DNA of 13,030 nt, from assembly GCA_023429345.1 (NCBI GenBank), contig JAEYVB010000313.1:1-13030 (forward strand), given 5' to 3'. Below are positions 1-7,318 of this stretch, in pieces; position 1 is the first letter of the stretch; each line of letters starts with the position of its first letter. Source of the stretch: Planctomycetota bacterium (GTDB lineage Bacteria > Planctomycetota > Phycisphaerae > Phycisphaerales > UBA1924). The notes beneath the pieces were generated by a model that worked only from the letters and a program-made list of their open reading frames with translations, did no database searches and had not been told where the DNA came from. The position numbers and the translations under genes were made by a program.

Positions 1-608
1 GGGAGTTCGTCCTGCGGGGCTTCGGGCTCGTGCCGGGGGCCGGCGTCCAGCGGGGGCAGTTCGCGAAAGCTCGCGCCGCCCGTCCAGCGATTGAACCGGA
101 GCTCGAACACGCGACCCTTCATAGCCATGTACACGGGCCCGGCAGTCACGACCGACCCGTCGGGCATGAACACCGCAAGTCGATGCGGCTCGGAGGAGGT
201 GAGTTCAACCGGTTGGTACGCCTCCTCGGACGCGAAGCCGACGGGCGGACCCGTGCGCGGATCGGAGAGCGAGAGCTCGATCCCCGCGGGGAGCGATGCA
301 AGGGTCCGCACGCCGGAACCCGGCTCTTCCAGCGGATCGTCTCCGGTGTCGGAGAGACCCACCCGCAGTTCGCGCGCTCCGAGCGTCTCGATGTTCTGGA
401 GATTCATCGATACCAGCTCGACGGCCGCTCCCCGCTCCTGAGCCTGCGCACGGATGCTCACCACGCTCGCGCCGAACTGCCCGAGGGCGGAGTCCAGATG
501 GGCGCCGGCCAGACGACCCCATAGAGCCGGCAGGGCCATGCCGCTGATGGCCAGCGTGACGGCCAGCGCCACAAGCAACTCCAAAAGCGTGAAGCCTCTG
601 CCACGCAT
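1..608 (-). CDS. GspH-like minor pseudopilin (partial, runs off the left edge)
   Basis: The reading frame is open from ATG at 608 to the window edge: 202 codons are visible and the 3' end is missing. The product starts MRGRG|FTLLE, a short class III prepilin leader with the Gly before the cleavage point (residue 5), Phe at mature position 1 and Glu at mature position 5 (residue 10). A hydrophobic helix follows to about residue 30. The rest is a soluble domain with a beta-rich pattern and a WTG turn near residue 175, as in GspH/FimT proteins, then a Pro/Glu-rich tail. Such proteins are processed by prepilin peptidase and form part of the pseudopilus tip. It lies 75 bp downstream of gspG on the same strand, so co-transcription is likely. 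A GAGG at 614-617 sits 5 nt before the ATG. The pseudopilin class is firm. The GspH assignment rests mainly on gene order; GspI or another minor pseudopilin is possible. Confidence 0.8.
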   Translation of the reverse strand, partial: MRGRGFTLLELLVALAVTLAISGMALPALWGRLAGAHLDSALGQFGASVVSIRAQAQERGAAVELVSMNLQNIETLGARELRVGLSDTGDDPLEEPGSGVRTLASLPAGIELSLSDPRTGPPVGFASEEAYQPVELTSSEPHRLAVFMPDGSVVTAGPVYMAMKGRVFELRFNRWTGGASFRELPPLDAGPRHEPEAPQDEL

Positions 609-630
609 GCGCGCCTCGCCATGAGGACGC

Positions 631-652
631 CCCCCGCGAAACCGCGCGGGGG
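631..652 (-). promoter_or_regulatory. GC-rich stem-loop between gspG and the GspH-like gene
   Basis: Perfect 8-bp inverted repeat: CCCCCGCG at 631-638 and CGCGGGGG at 645-652, with a 6-nt loop. It lies between the gspG stop and the next gene's ribosome-binding site. No T-run follows on the minus strand, so it is not a classical intrinsic terminator. It could partly terminate transcription or protect the upstream mRNA end, which would favour the major pseudopilin. The role is inferred. Confidence 0.4.
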
Positions 653-683
653 AAGTCGGGAACAGGAGCGTCAAAGCGCCGCC

Positions 684-1172
684 TCAGATCTCGGGCGGGG
701 GCGGGAGCATCTCGCCCTCGCCGCCGGCGCCGGCGGCGCTGGACCACGACGTGATGTCGTCATCCGTGCCCTCCTGCTTGTCGGGGCCGTACGACCAGAG
801 GTCGTACATGGTCTCGTCGCCGTGCTCGCTGATCTGGCGGTAGCCCCACGGACTACCCCACTTGTCGGTGGGCATCGGCTCGGTGAGGTACTTCTTCCAT
901 TTCGCGGTGTCGGTCTCGGACTCGAGCAGCGAACTGTCCCAGAGGACCGACAGCCCCTCCTCCTCCGTCGGGTACCGGTCAAAGTCGAGCCGGAAGAGGT
1001 TGAGCGCGTTCTTGAGGCTGTTCATGTCTGTCTTGACAAGGTCGACCTTCGCCGCATCCCGCTGCCGGAAAAGGGCCACGCCGATCAACCCCGAGAGGGC
1101 CAGAACGATCGCGATCACAATCATGACCTCGATCAAGGTGAAGCCCGACGTCCTGCGAACCCGCTTTGTCAT
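684..1172 (-). CDS. gspG: Type II secretion major pseudopilin GspG
   Basis: The 162-residue product is the major pseudopilin of a type II secretion system, assembled from the inner membrane into a periplasmic pseudopilus. It begins MTKRVRRTSG|FTLIEVMIVI: a basic leader, Gly10 before the cleavage site, Phe11, Glu15 (mature Glu5), then a hydrophobic helix to about residue 34. The soluble part carries GspG hallmarks: DFDRYPTEEEGL (63-74), DKWGSPWGY (103-111), then YDLWSYGPD (123-131) and a TDDDITSW segment (136-143), where canonical GspG binds calcium. About 19 residues beyond this (Gly/Ser, then PPPP) form a tail longer than in typical proteins of about 140 aa. The frame stays open far upstream. 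The start is set at 1172 because AAAGGA at 1182-1187 lies 9 nt before it but directly abuts the alternative ATG at 1181. It is the first gene of a leftward unit with the GspH-like gene. Confidence 0.92.
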   Translation of the reverse strand: MTKRVRRTSGFTLIEVMIVIAIVLALSGLIGVALFRQRDAAKVDLVKTDMNSLKNALNLFRLDFDRYPTEEEGLSVLWDSSLLESETDTAKWKKYLTEPMPTDKWGSPWGYRQISEHGDETMYDLWSYGPDKQEGTDDDITSWSSAAGAGGEGEMLPPPPEI

Positions 1173-1181
1173 GCCGTGCAT

Positions 1182-1187
1182 TCCTTT
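1182..1187 (-). promoter_or_regulatory. Ribosome-binding site of gspG
   Basis: AAAGGA on the minus strand, 9 nt before ATG 1172. It directly abuts an in-frame ATG at 1181 (zero spacing), which argues that 1172 is the true start. Confidence 0.6.
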
Positions 1188-1198
1188 CTGCAACCGCG

Positions 1199-1225
1199 CC
1201 CGCGGCTGGCCGCGGGAGCCTCCTT
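1199..1225 (-). promoter_or_regulatory. gspG leader: orphan AAGGAGG followed by a tight hairpin
   Basis: On the minus strand a perfect Shine-Dalgarno core, AAGGAGG (1219-1225), has no ATG, GTG or TTG at usable spacing. It is followed by a 7-bp all-GC hairpin, arms 1199-1205 and 1210-1216 with a 4-nt loop. The actual gspG ribosome-binding site comes 11 nt later. The arrangement could act as a ribosome standby site or an mRNA stability element. Only the sequence pattern is certain. Confidence 0.3.
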
Positions 1226-1553
1226 GCGACTGCCCGACTCGGGCCTGAACCGGACCCGAGCGCAATTCCTGCGTGATAATCCAAGGCCGGGAACCCGGCT
1301 TAGTACACACTAGCGATATCCCGGGGCGGCCGCAACTGCCCTCCCAAAATATCGCCCAAGCGATGCCGCAGAGAGGACAATCACCACATCCCCCAAACAG
1401 CATGGGAACAAAGTGGCCGCCGAGTCGCCTGCATTCCACCAACGCTCTGCGATGCGCCGTCTCGATCAAACCGGTTACAATCCGCCTCGCACGACACTCG
1501 CGTGTTCGCGGCCCGTATGGGATTCTGTTCCGACTAACCTCTCCGAGAGCGCC

Positions 1554-3008
1554 ATGGCCCACGCCAAGACCAGCGGCAACCCCAACGATTTCATCCTCCC
1601 GGACCTGGGGGAGGGCGTCCACGAAGCCGAACTGATCGCCTGGAAGGTCGAGGTCGGGCAGCACGTTAACGAGCACGACATCCTTGCCGAAATGGAGACT
1701 GACAAGGCCCTGGTCGAGGTGCCCAGCCCTCGCACAGGGACGATCGCCACCCTCCATGGCAAACCCGGCGAGATCCTGCGGGTCGGCAACCCCTTGATTA
1801 CCTATGCCGGCGAGGGCGCGGCGGCCCCGACCAAATCAGAACCCGCCGCCCCAATAGGAGCCCAGCGAGCGGCGACGCCTGTACACGACAACGGGACCGC
1901 AGAGGCCGAGCACCGGGAGGATGCCGGGACCGTGGTCGGGAGCATGGGCGGGGAGCTTGGCGGCGTCTCGGCCGGGGCCGGCAAAGTGCTCGCAACACCC
2001 GCCGTACGGCGACTGGCCCGCGACCTCGGCGTCGATATCAACGCGATCCAGGGGACGGGAATCGGCGGCCGCGTCACGGAGAAGGATGTCCGGGGGGGCG
2101 GCGGCGCCCGCCGCACACAGGCCGCCTCCCGCGGTCATTCCGATGTGGCCCCGATGGATCCCGACGAACCGCACAGCGGGGCGATGCTGGTAGCGCGTGC
2201 GGGCGGTTCGGCGCCCACGCAGGCCCCGTCCTCCCCACCGCCGCGGCGGGAGGTCGCCGCGATCCCATCGGGCCAGGACACCGTCCGGATTCCATTCCGG
2301 GGCGTACGCCGGACGATCGCCAACCGCCTGCGCGAGAGCGTCAACCAGGCCGTTCACTTCAACGTGATGGACGAGGCCGATGTCTCGGCTCTCGACGGCT
2401 TGCGGAAGAAGCTGGCCGCGGCGAGCGGCGAGAAGGTGTCGTTCCTACCGTTTGTGGCGAGCGCCGTCTGCCGCGTCCTGACCCGCTCCGATTTCCGTGC
2501 CCTTAACGCGACGGTGGACGAGAAGTCCGGCGATGCCGCCTACGAGGCCTCGATCGTCCAGCACCGGGCGGTGCACCTGGGCATCGCAACCGACACCGGC
2601 AGCGGCCTCATGGTCCCGGTGATCCGGGATTGCGACGCCCTCGGGGTTCTGGAAATCGGGCGCGAGATCGCGGCCATCGCCAACGCCGCACGCGGCCGCA
2701 GCATCGCCCGCGAGCAGCTGGTCGGCTCCACGTTCACCATCAGCAACGTCGGCAGCCACGCGGGCCGGTTTGCGACCCCCATCATCAACTACCCCGAGGT
2801 CGGGATTCTGGCCGTCGGGCGAGCCCGGCAGGCGCCGGTCATCCGGAGCACCTCCGGCGGCCCGGCGTTCGCGATCGGCCAGATGCTGCCCCTCAGCCTC
2901 GCCTGCGACCACCGCGTCGTGGATGGGGCCTCGGCCGCCCTCGCCCTGGCCGAGATCATCAAGCTCCTGCAGGAGCCCGAGCAACTCCTGGCGCCGGCGC
3001 GGGCCTGA
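1554..3008 (+). CDS. Dihydrolipoamide acyltransferase (E2) of a 2-oxoacid dehydrogenase complex
   Basis: This E2 core enzyme moves the acyl group from E1-bound thiamine diphosphate, via lipoyl-lysine, to CoA. Its 484 residues have the standard layout. A single lipoyl domain (about 11-86) carries the METDKA motif, with Lys51 as lipoylation site. An Ala/Pro-rich linker follows. The peripheral-subunit-binding domain is at about 145-180 (LATPAVRRLARDLGV). A second, Gly/Pro-rich linker leads to a catalytic acyltransferase domain (about 244-480) with FTISNVGS (394-401) and the active-site DHRVVDGA, where His453 and Asp457 are catalytic. The start at 1554 excludes an upstream open stretch that lacks E2 similarity and has no better ribosome-binding site; a weak GAGA precedes it. 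E1 and E3 genes are absent from the window. Pyruvate and branched-chain 2-oxoacid specificity cannot be separated from the sequence alone, so no symbol is given. The cyclophilin gene follows 51 bp downstream. Confidence 0.93.
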   Translation: MAHAKTSGNPNDFILPDLGEGVHEAELIAWKVEVGQHVNEHDILAEMETDKALVEVPSPRTGTIATLHGKPGEILRVGNPLITYAGEGAAAPTKSEPAAPIGAQRAATPVHDNGTAEAEHREDAGTVVGSMGGELGGVSAGAGKVLATPAVRRLARDLGVDINAIQGTGIGGRVTEKDVRGGGGARRTQAASRGHSDVAPMDPDEPHSGAMLVARAGGSAPTQAPSSPPPRREVAAIPSGQDTVRIPFRGVRRTIANRLRESVNQAVHFNVMDEADVSALDGLRKKLAAASGEKVSFLPFVASAVCRVLTRSDFRALNATVDEKSGDAAYEASIVQHRAVHLGIATDTGSGLMVPVIRDCDALGVLEIGREIAAIANAARGRSIAREQLVGSTFTISNVGSHAGRFATPIINYPEVGILAVGRARQAPVIRSTSGGPAFAIGQMLPLSLACDHRVVDGASAALALAEIIKLLQEPEQLLAPARA

Positions 3009-3059
3009 ACACACGGCGGCGAACGCGGTTAGGCTGGGAGCCCCGCAAGGAGACTCCCG

Positions 3060-3677
3060 ATGCCCCGGCTCGCCCTCACCCTTTGCCCGCTGCTTTATCT
3101 CGGCGCATGTGCGTCGCCTCCGGATGCTGCCGGCCCAACTCCGACCGAGATGGTCCGTATGGAGACCACCGCGGGCCACATCCTGCTCGCACTCGACCGG
3201 GCGCGGGCGCCGATCTCGGTGGCCAACTTCCTGGGTTACGCCGAGCGCGGCGCCTACGTCGGCACCATCTTTCACCGCGTCATCCCCGCCTTTGTCATTC
3301 AGGGCGGCGGGTACGACGCCGCTCTTGTGGAGCGTGCGAAGGTGGACGCCGCGGCCGGCCGGCCTGATCAACCCATCCAGAACGAGTGGCGGAACGGGCT
3401 GAAGAATGTGCGCGGCACCATCGCCATGGCGCGGGAAACGGAGCCAAACACCGCGACGCGCGAGTTTTACATCAATGTGGCAGACAACCCGAAGCTCGAC
3501 ACGGCACGGGAGACAACCGGCGATGCCGGCTACGCCGTCTTCGGACGTGTGGTGGAGGGGATGGATGTCGTCGACCGGATCCGGGCGGGGGCGACGCGCG
3601 AGATCCCCGAGCGGGAAATGAAGGATGTGCCCGTCGATCCGGTGGTGATCATCCGCGTGCGACGCGCCGGCCGATAG
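3060..3677 (+). CDS. Cyclophilin-type peptidyl-prolyl cis-trans isomerase, predicted lipoprotein
   Basis: It catalyses cis-trans isomerisation of X-Pro bonds, here probably as an envelope folding factor. The 205-aa product starts with a short signal (MPRLALTLCPLLYLGAC) whose LGAC fits a lipobox, giving lipidated Cys17; Ala at +2 would not act as an inner-membrane retention signal under E. coli rules. The cyclophilin domain spans about 33-200. FHRVIPAFVIQGGGY (71-85) includes the catalytic Arg73 and substrate-binding Gln81. RGTIAMAR (118-125), FYINVADN (136-143) and YAVFGRVVEGMDVVDRI (158-174) are also family hallmarks. AAGGAG at 3047-3052 lies 7 nt before the ATG, one of the better ribosome-binding sites here. 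It is likely co-transcribed with the E2 gene, although no functional link is obvious. Its stop codon is 3 bp from the convergent rpiA stop, leaving no room for a separate terminator. Confidence 0.92.
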   Translation: MPRLALTLCPLLYLGACASPPDAAGPTPTEMVRMETTAGHILLALDRARAPISVANFLGYAERGAYVGTIFHRVIPAFVIQGGGYDAALVERAKVDAAAGRPDQPIQNEWRNGLKNVRGTIAMARETEPNTATREFYINVADNPKLDTARETTGDAGYAVFGRVVEGMDVVDRIRAGATREIPEREMKDVPVDPVVIIRVRRAGR

Positions 3678-3680
3678 CCG

Positions 3681-4370
3681 TCACTCGTCGCGGCGCATGC
3701 GATCGAGGCCGCGCGGGGTCTCCACGATGATCTCGTCGGCCTCGGTCAGGAACAGCCCGTGGTCGAGGACGCCGGGGATGGCGTTCAGCGCGCAGTCCAG
3801 TTCCTCAACGTCGCGGTCCTCGAGCGTCACGTCGATGATAAGGCACCCGTTGTCCGTGAGAAACAGGTGCCCGTCGAGCGTGCGGCGGACAACGCCGTGC
3901 AGGCCCACATCCCGGAGCCGCTGGCGGACGGACGCGAGCCCGAACGCGAGGACGCCGACCGGGAGCGTGGTCCGCTGGCCCAGGCGGTCCACCAGCTTGC
4001 TCTCGTCGATGATGTAGACGCGGCGGTCCGCGGCGTGCGCCACGATGCGCTCCCGGATAAAGGCGCCACCCGCGCCCTTCACCATGCGCATCTGGGGGTC
4101 GACCTCGTCGGCGCCGTCGAAGAGGTAATCGACGCGCTCGATCATGGCGAAGTCGACCAGTTTCAGCCCCAGGGCGCGCGCGGTGGTCTCGGTCGCGTGG
4201 CTGGTCGGGACGCAGCGGATGTCGAGACGCTCGCTCCGGACCCGCTCGGCGAGGGCCTGGATGGCGCGGGCGGCGGTGCGGCCGGTTCCGAGCCCGACGA
4301 TCATGCCGGGGGCGATCTCGGCGACGGCCGCCTCGGCGAGGATGTCGGCGGTCTTGCTCTCAGGACTCAA
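3681..4370 (-). CDS. rpiA: Ribose-5-phosphate isomerase A
   Basis: It interconverts ribose 5-phosphate and ribulose 5-phosphate in the non-oxidative pentose phosphate pathway, in the cytoplasm. The 229-aa product matches RpiA in length and motifs: phosphate-binding GLGTGRTAARA (26-36), DYLFDGADEVD (81-91), VKGAGGAFIRERIV (97-110) with the conserved Lys98 and catalytic Glu107, DESKLVDRLG (122-131), TDNGCLI (172-178) and IPGVLDHGLF (198-207). No ATG lies between the upstream stop and Met23, which is inside the phosphate loop region. The best start is TTG at 4368-4370, preceded 6 nt away by AGGGGA (4377-4382). It overlaps the last 11 bp of the ALDH gene in another frame, which suggests translational coupling. 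Upstream in-frame codons belong to the ALDH 3' end and add no family similarity. The function is secure; the exact start is probable. Confidence 0.93.
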   Translation of the reverse strand: MSPESKTADILAEAAVAEIAPGMIVGLGTGRTAARAIQALAERVRSERLDIRCVPTSHATETTARALGLKLVDFAMIERVDYLFDGADEVDPQMRMVKGAGGAFIRERIVAHAADRRVYIIDESKLVDRLGQRTTLPVGVLAFGLASVRQRLRDVGLHGVVRRTLDGHLFLTDNGCLIIDVTLEDRDVEELDCALNAIPGVLDHGLFLTEADEIIVETPRGLDRMRRDE

Positions 4371-5895
4371 AGCGGATCCCCTGTGCGAGGTTGAATGAGG
4401 TGCCGTAGTTGATGGTACACGTCTGGCGGCGCATGTACGCCTTCCATGAGTCCGACCCGGACTCCCGCCCGCCCCCGGTGTCCTTCTCACCCCCGAAAGC
4501 CCCCCCGATTTCCGCGCCGCTGGTGCCGAGATTCACGTACGCGAGCCCGCAGTCGCTGCCCGAACCGCTAGGGCTGAGGAACCGCTCGGACTGACGGAGA
4601 TCGGTCGTGAAAATCGCCGATGAGAGGCCCTGATCCACGCCGTTCTGGAGGGCGATCGCCTCTTCGAGATCCTTGTACGTGAATACGTACAGGATCGGGG
4701 CGAACGTCTCTTCCTGCGCGATGGCGAGCGCGTTGCCCGCGGGGGCTCGGACGATCGTGGGCTGCACGAAGTGTCCGCGGAGACCGTTGGGGCTCGCCTT
4801 CGCGCCGCCGACAAGCACCTCACCCCCCTGCTGTCGCGCCGACTCGACGGCGGACAGGAAACCGTCCACAGCGCGGGCGTTGATCAAGGGCCCCACGAGC
4901 GTTCCTTCGGCGAGAGGGTCGCCGATACGGATGGTCTTGTACGCGTTGACCAGGCGGGGCAGGACCTTCTCGACCACGCTTTCGTGAACGATCAGGCGCC
5001 GCGTGGTGGTGCAGCGCTGGCCGCTGGTGCCAACCGCGCTGAAGACGATGTACTTGATCGCCAGATCAAGGTCGCACTGATCGGAGACGATCACCGCGTT
5101 GTTGCCGCCGAGCTCCAGCAGCGTCCGGCCGAGCCGACCCGCCACCACCTGGCCGACGCGGCGGCCCATCCGGCAGGAACCCGTCGCCGAGATCAGGGGG
5201 ATCCGGCGATCCGCGATCAGCCGCTCGCCGACGATCTCGTCGGTCCCTATGACGAGCCGGAAGACGCCCGGGTGCCCCATCGCCGTCGCCACGCGGTCGG
5301 CGATCGCGTTCGTCGCCAGGGCTGTCAGGGGCGCGAGCAGACTGGGCTTCCAGATCACGCTGTCGCCGCAGACGGCCGCGAGCATCGCGTTCCACCCCCA
5401 GACCGCGTGCGGAAAGTTGAACGCGGTGATGACGCCCACCGGCCCGAGGGGGAGCCACTGCTCGTACATGCGGTGCTCGGGCCGTTCGCTGGGGAGCGTG
5501 AGGCCGCTCAGCTGCCGGGAGAGCCCGACGGCAAAGTCGGCGATATCGATCGTTTCCTGCACCTCGCCGAGCCCCTCGGCCCGGAGCTTCCCGACCTCGA
5601 GGCTGATGAGGGCCCCGAGCGCCTGCTGATTCTTCCTGAGTTCCTCGCTGATGGCCCGCACGACCTGCCCGCGCACCGGGGCCGGGACTTCTCGCCAGGC
5701 CCGGAACGTTCCGTTGGCCTCGGCGATGGATCGCTCGCAGGCGGTGGCATCGTCGAGCCGAACGCCGGCAATCGGCTCTCCCGTGGCCGGGTTCTCGCTG
5801 ACGATCACCCCGGAGGGGGCCTCGCCGGGGGGGGCCGGCACGAAGCGGGGATCACGGTCAATCTGGAGCGAAGAAAGGATGTCGAGGGGACGCAT
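4360..5895 (-). CDS. ALDH7-family aldehyde dehydrogenase (alpha-aminoadipic semialdehyde dehydrogenase-like)
   Basis: NAD(P)-dependent oxidation of an aldehyde to its acid. The ALDH7 (antiquitin/AmaB) group typically handles alpha-aminoadipic semialdehyde in lysine breakdown, or related substrates. The 511-aa product is full length. Visible landmarks are TAFNFPHAVWGWN (157-169) with conserved Asn160, IWKPS with Lys183, LELGGNNA (260-267) with general-base Glu261, and GTSGQRCTTTRRL with nucleophile Cys295. A diagnostic C-terminal ALDH7 block (TSGAEIGGAFGGEKDTGGG, about 458-476, then RESGSDSWKAYMRR) ends in TINYG and LAQGI. The ATG at 5895 is chosen because upstream in-frame codons fall in the divergent gene and lack similarity; no clear Shine-Dalgarno precedes it. 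The downstream rpiA overlaps its end. No other lysine-catabolism gene is present, so the physiological substrate is uncertain. Confidence 0.92.
   Translation of the reverse strand: MRPLDILSSLQIDRDPRFVPAPPGEAPSGVIVSENPATGEPIAGVRLDDATACERSIAEANGTFRAWREVPAPVRGQVVRAISEELRKNQQALGALISLEVGKLRAEGLGEVQETIDIADFAVGLSRQLSGLTLPSERPEHRMYEQWLPLGPVGVITAFNFPHAVWGWNAMLAAVCGDSVIWKPSLLAPLTALATNAIADRVATAMGHPGVFRLVIGTDEIVGERLIADRRIPLISATGSCRMGRRVGQVVAGRLGRTLLELGGNNAVIVSDQCDLDLAIKYIVFSAVGTSGQRCTTTRRLIVHESVVEKVLPRLVNAYKTIRIGDPLAEGTLVGPLINARAVDGFLSAVESARQQGGEVLVGGAKASPNGLRGHFVQPTIVRAPAGNALAIAQEETFAPILYVFTYKDLEEAIALQNGVDQGLSSAIFTTDLRQSERFLSPSGSGSDCGLAYVNLGTSGAEIGGAFGGEKDTGGGRESGSDSWKAYMRRQTCTINYGTSFNLAQGIRFES
4377..4382 (-). 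promoter_or_regulatory. Ribosome-binding site supporting the rpiA TTG start
   Basis: AGGGGA on the minus strand, 6 nt before TTG 4370, inside the last codons of the upstream dehydrogenase gene. It is the main evidence for the non-ATG start of rpiA. Confidence 0.5.
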
Positions 5896-5962
5896 CGGGG
5901 TGAGTCTAGCCCCCCACTTTCGGCCGATATGCTCTGGACCCCCGCCCCACCGGAGCCCCCGT

Positions 5963-7318
5963 GTGCAGCCGTCCGTCAAGTCCGCAAGAACGATTCTCGT
6001 CCTGGCCCTCATCACGGGGGCCGCCTGGTTTGTCTGGCGCGGTCCGATGCGGGCGATCGGCGGCGGAAACTTCGATTTCGCCCTCATCTACAGCGCGGCC
6101 CGGGCGTGGCTGCTGGGCCTCGATCCCTACAGCATGGAGGTCGCTCAGCGCGTCTTCCTCGAGGCCGGCGGTCCCAAGAGCCTGGAGCCGATGACCCGGC
6201 CGGAATCGTCCCTGGTCTACTCGCCCGCGACCTTTCTCGTCCTTGCCCCCTTTGCCGCGATGCCCTGGGCCGCGGCCAACTGGGCATGGGCCCTCGCAAA
6301 TGTTTTTCTGATCGGGGTGGCGATGGTGCTGCTCGCCCGTCTGGCGCGTGCGGGCGTCGTGGCCGGCATGGCGATCGCCGCCAGCTTCCTATGGCTGGCG
6401 CCGGCGGCAACCGGGCTCTACGTGGGTCAGATGTCCCACGTGGTGCTTGTACTGATCCTCGCGGGGGAGCTTCTCCGGCGTCGCTGGCAGGAACGTTCGG
6501 GCCGCGGCGGCGACCTTTGGCTGGCGGGCGTGGCAATCGGCTTCGCGGCCATCATCAAGCCGCAACTGGGGCTGCTATTCCTCGTCTATGAGCTTGGCAG
6601 GCTCCGCTGGCGTTCCGTCGCGGGGGGACTCGCTGGGATCGCTCTCCTGCTGAGCGTGGGCGCGGTGCGTCTGAGCGTCGCGGGCATCCCCTGGTGGGAG
6701 AGCTGGGTCCGTCACATGGGGGAGTTCGCCACCGTAGGGGACGGCAATCCCACCGACACAGCGCATTTCCGTTACCAGATGATCAATCTGGCGTACCCGT
6801 TGTACGCGATGCTCCGCGATGGCCCGGTGCCTGCGATGCTGGTCTACGCGATCCTGGGCGCCCTGTGCCTCGCGTATTTCATCGTGGACCTTCGCCGCGG
6901 GCGAGAGAGGGGGGAGGGGCACGGGGAACTGCTCTCGCTGAGCATGACCGCGTGCGTGACGCTGCTGATCGCGTACCACAGGGCGTACGACGCGGTGATT
7001 CTCGCGATCCCGCTCGCCATGGCCTGGCGCGGGGTCTTTGCTGGGCGGCACGACGATTCACCCCACCTCGAGTCGTACCCCGGGCGGACCGCGTACATCC
7101 TGATCCTGGTGCTTCTGCTTCCGTTCCTGGCGCCCGGCGCGGGCATCCTCAGCCGTGCCGAAGAACTCTCTTGGGTGCCGGGGTGGCTCAGCGGCACGCT
7201 GCTCTGGAAGGGCGTGATCGTGCCCCACGCGACCTGGTCGCTGCTCGCCGCGTGCGTCTGGCTGATCGTGATGCGTGCCCGGACCGGTCCGGCGATTACG
7301 GCTCAGTCAACGCCCTGA
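5963..7318 (+). CDS. Polytopic GT-C glycosyltransferase, DUF2029/GT87-like
   Basis: Predicted inner-membrane glycosyltransferase of the mannosyltransferase-like GT87 (DUF2029) group, which uses polyprenyl-phosphate-linked sugars in cell-envelope glycan synthesis. The 451-aa product has roughly ten hydrophobic segments, for example 9-26, 85-103, 105-125, 131-150, 155-170, 187-209, 220-240, 290-308, 325-353, 377-393 and 420-437. After the first segment, NFDFALIYSAARAWLLGLDPYS (36-57) is the typical GT87 loop, with Asp38 in the position of the expected catalytic acid. AIIKPQ (196-201) and YHRAYDAVI (338-346) are further family-like motifs. The start is probably GTG at 5963, with GGAG at 5952-5955 seven nt upstream; there is no ATG near the first membrane helix. 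It diverges from the ALDH gene across 67 bp. The end overlaps the trxB 3' end by 16 bp. The donor and acceptor are unknown. Confidence 0.8.
   Translation: MQPSVKSARTILVLALITGAAWFVWRGPMRAIGGGNFDFALIYSAARAWLLGLDPYSMEVAQRVFLEAGGPKSLEPMTRPESSLVYSPATFLVLAPFAAMPWAAANWAWALANVFLIGVAMVLLARLARAGVVAGMAIAASFLWLAPAATGLYVGQMSHVVLVLILAGELLRRRWQERSGRGGDLWLAGVAIGFAAIIKPQLGLLFLVYELGRLRWRSVAGGLAGIALLLSVGAVRLSVAGIPWWESWVRHMGEFATVGDGNPTDTAHFRYQMINLAYPLYAMLRDGPVPAMLVYAILGALCLAYFIVDLRRGRERGEGHGELLSLSMTACVTLLIAYHRAYDAVILAIPLAMAWRGVFAGRHDDSPHLESYPGRTAYILILVLLLPFLAPGAGILSRAEELSWVPGWLSGTLLWKGVIVPHATWSLLAACVWLIVMRARTGPAITAQSTP

Larger units (their letters stand above)
1173..1553. other. Divergent intergenic region, gspG / E2 gene
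   Basis: This 381-bp spacer lies between oppositely oriented starts and should hold the promoters of both transcription units. It is less GC-rich than the flanking genes. A TACAAT at 1476-1481 on the plus strand could be a -10 element for the E2 gene, but no convincing -35 lies 17 nt upstream. I could not identify a credible sigma-70 promoter for gspG. Besides the gspG leader elements annotated separately, there is a short inverted repeat (ATCGC/GCGAT) near 1350-1365. No RNA gene and no credible protein gene was seen. Confidence 0.6.

Noticed and set aside
1182..1757. Upstream in-frame extension of gspG, including a Cys-rich stretch (CGDCPLC)
   Set aside because: It would place a prepilin leader in mid-protein and runs antisense into the E2 gene. 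The lower GC and codon pattern fit an intergenic region, and the gspG ribosome-binding site supports a start at 1172.
3664..3696. Inverted repeat GCGCCG/CGGCGC across the cyclophilin-rpiA junction, as a bidirectional terminator
   Set aside because: The stem is only 6 bp with a 21-nt loop, lies inside both coding ends and has no T-run; it is expected by chance in GC-rich DNA.
5827..5834. G8 run in the ALDH gene near its N-terminus
   Set aside because: It encodes a Pro-Pro pair in a variable N-terminal segment. The frame stays intact on both sides and nothing suggests regulation.
4771..6591. Long plus-strand open frame spanning the ALDH gene and the start of the glycosyltransferase
   Set aside because: It crosses two confidently identified genes and shows only antisense or out-of-frame composition.
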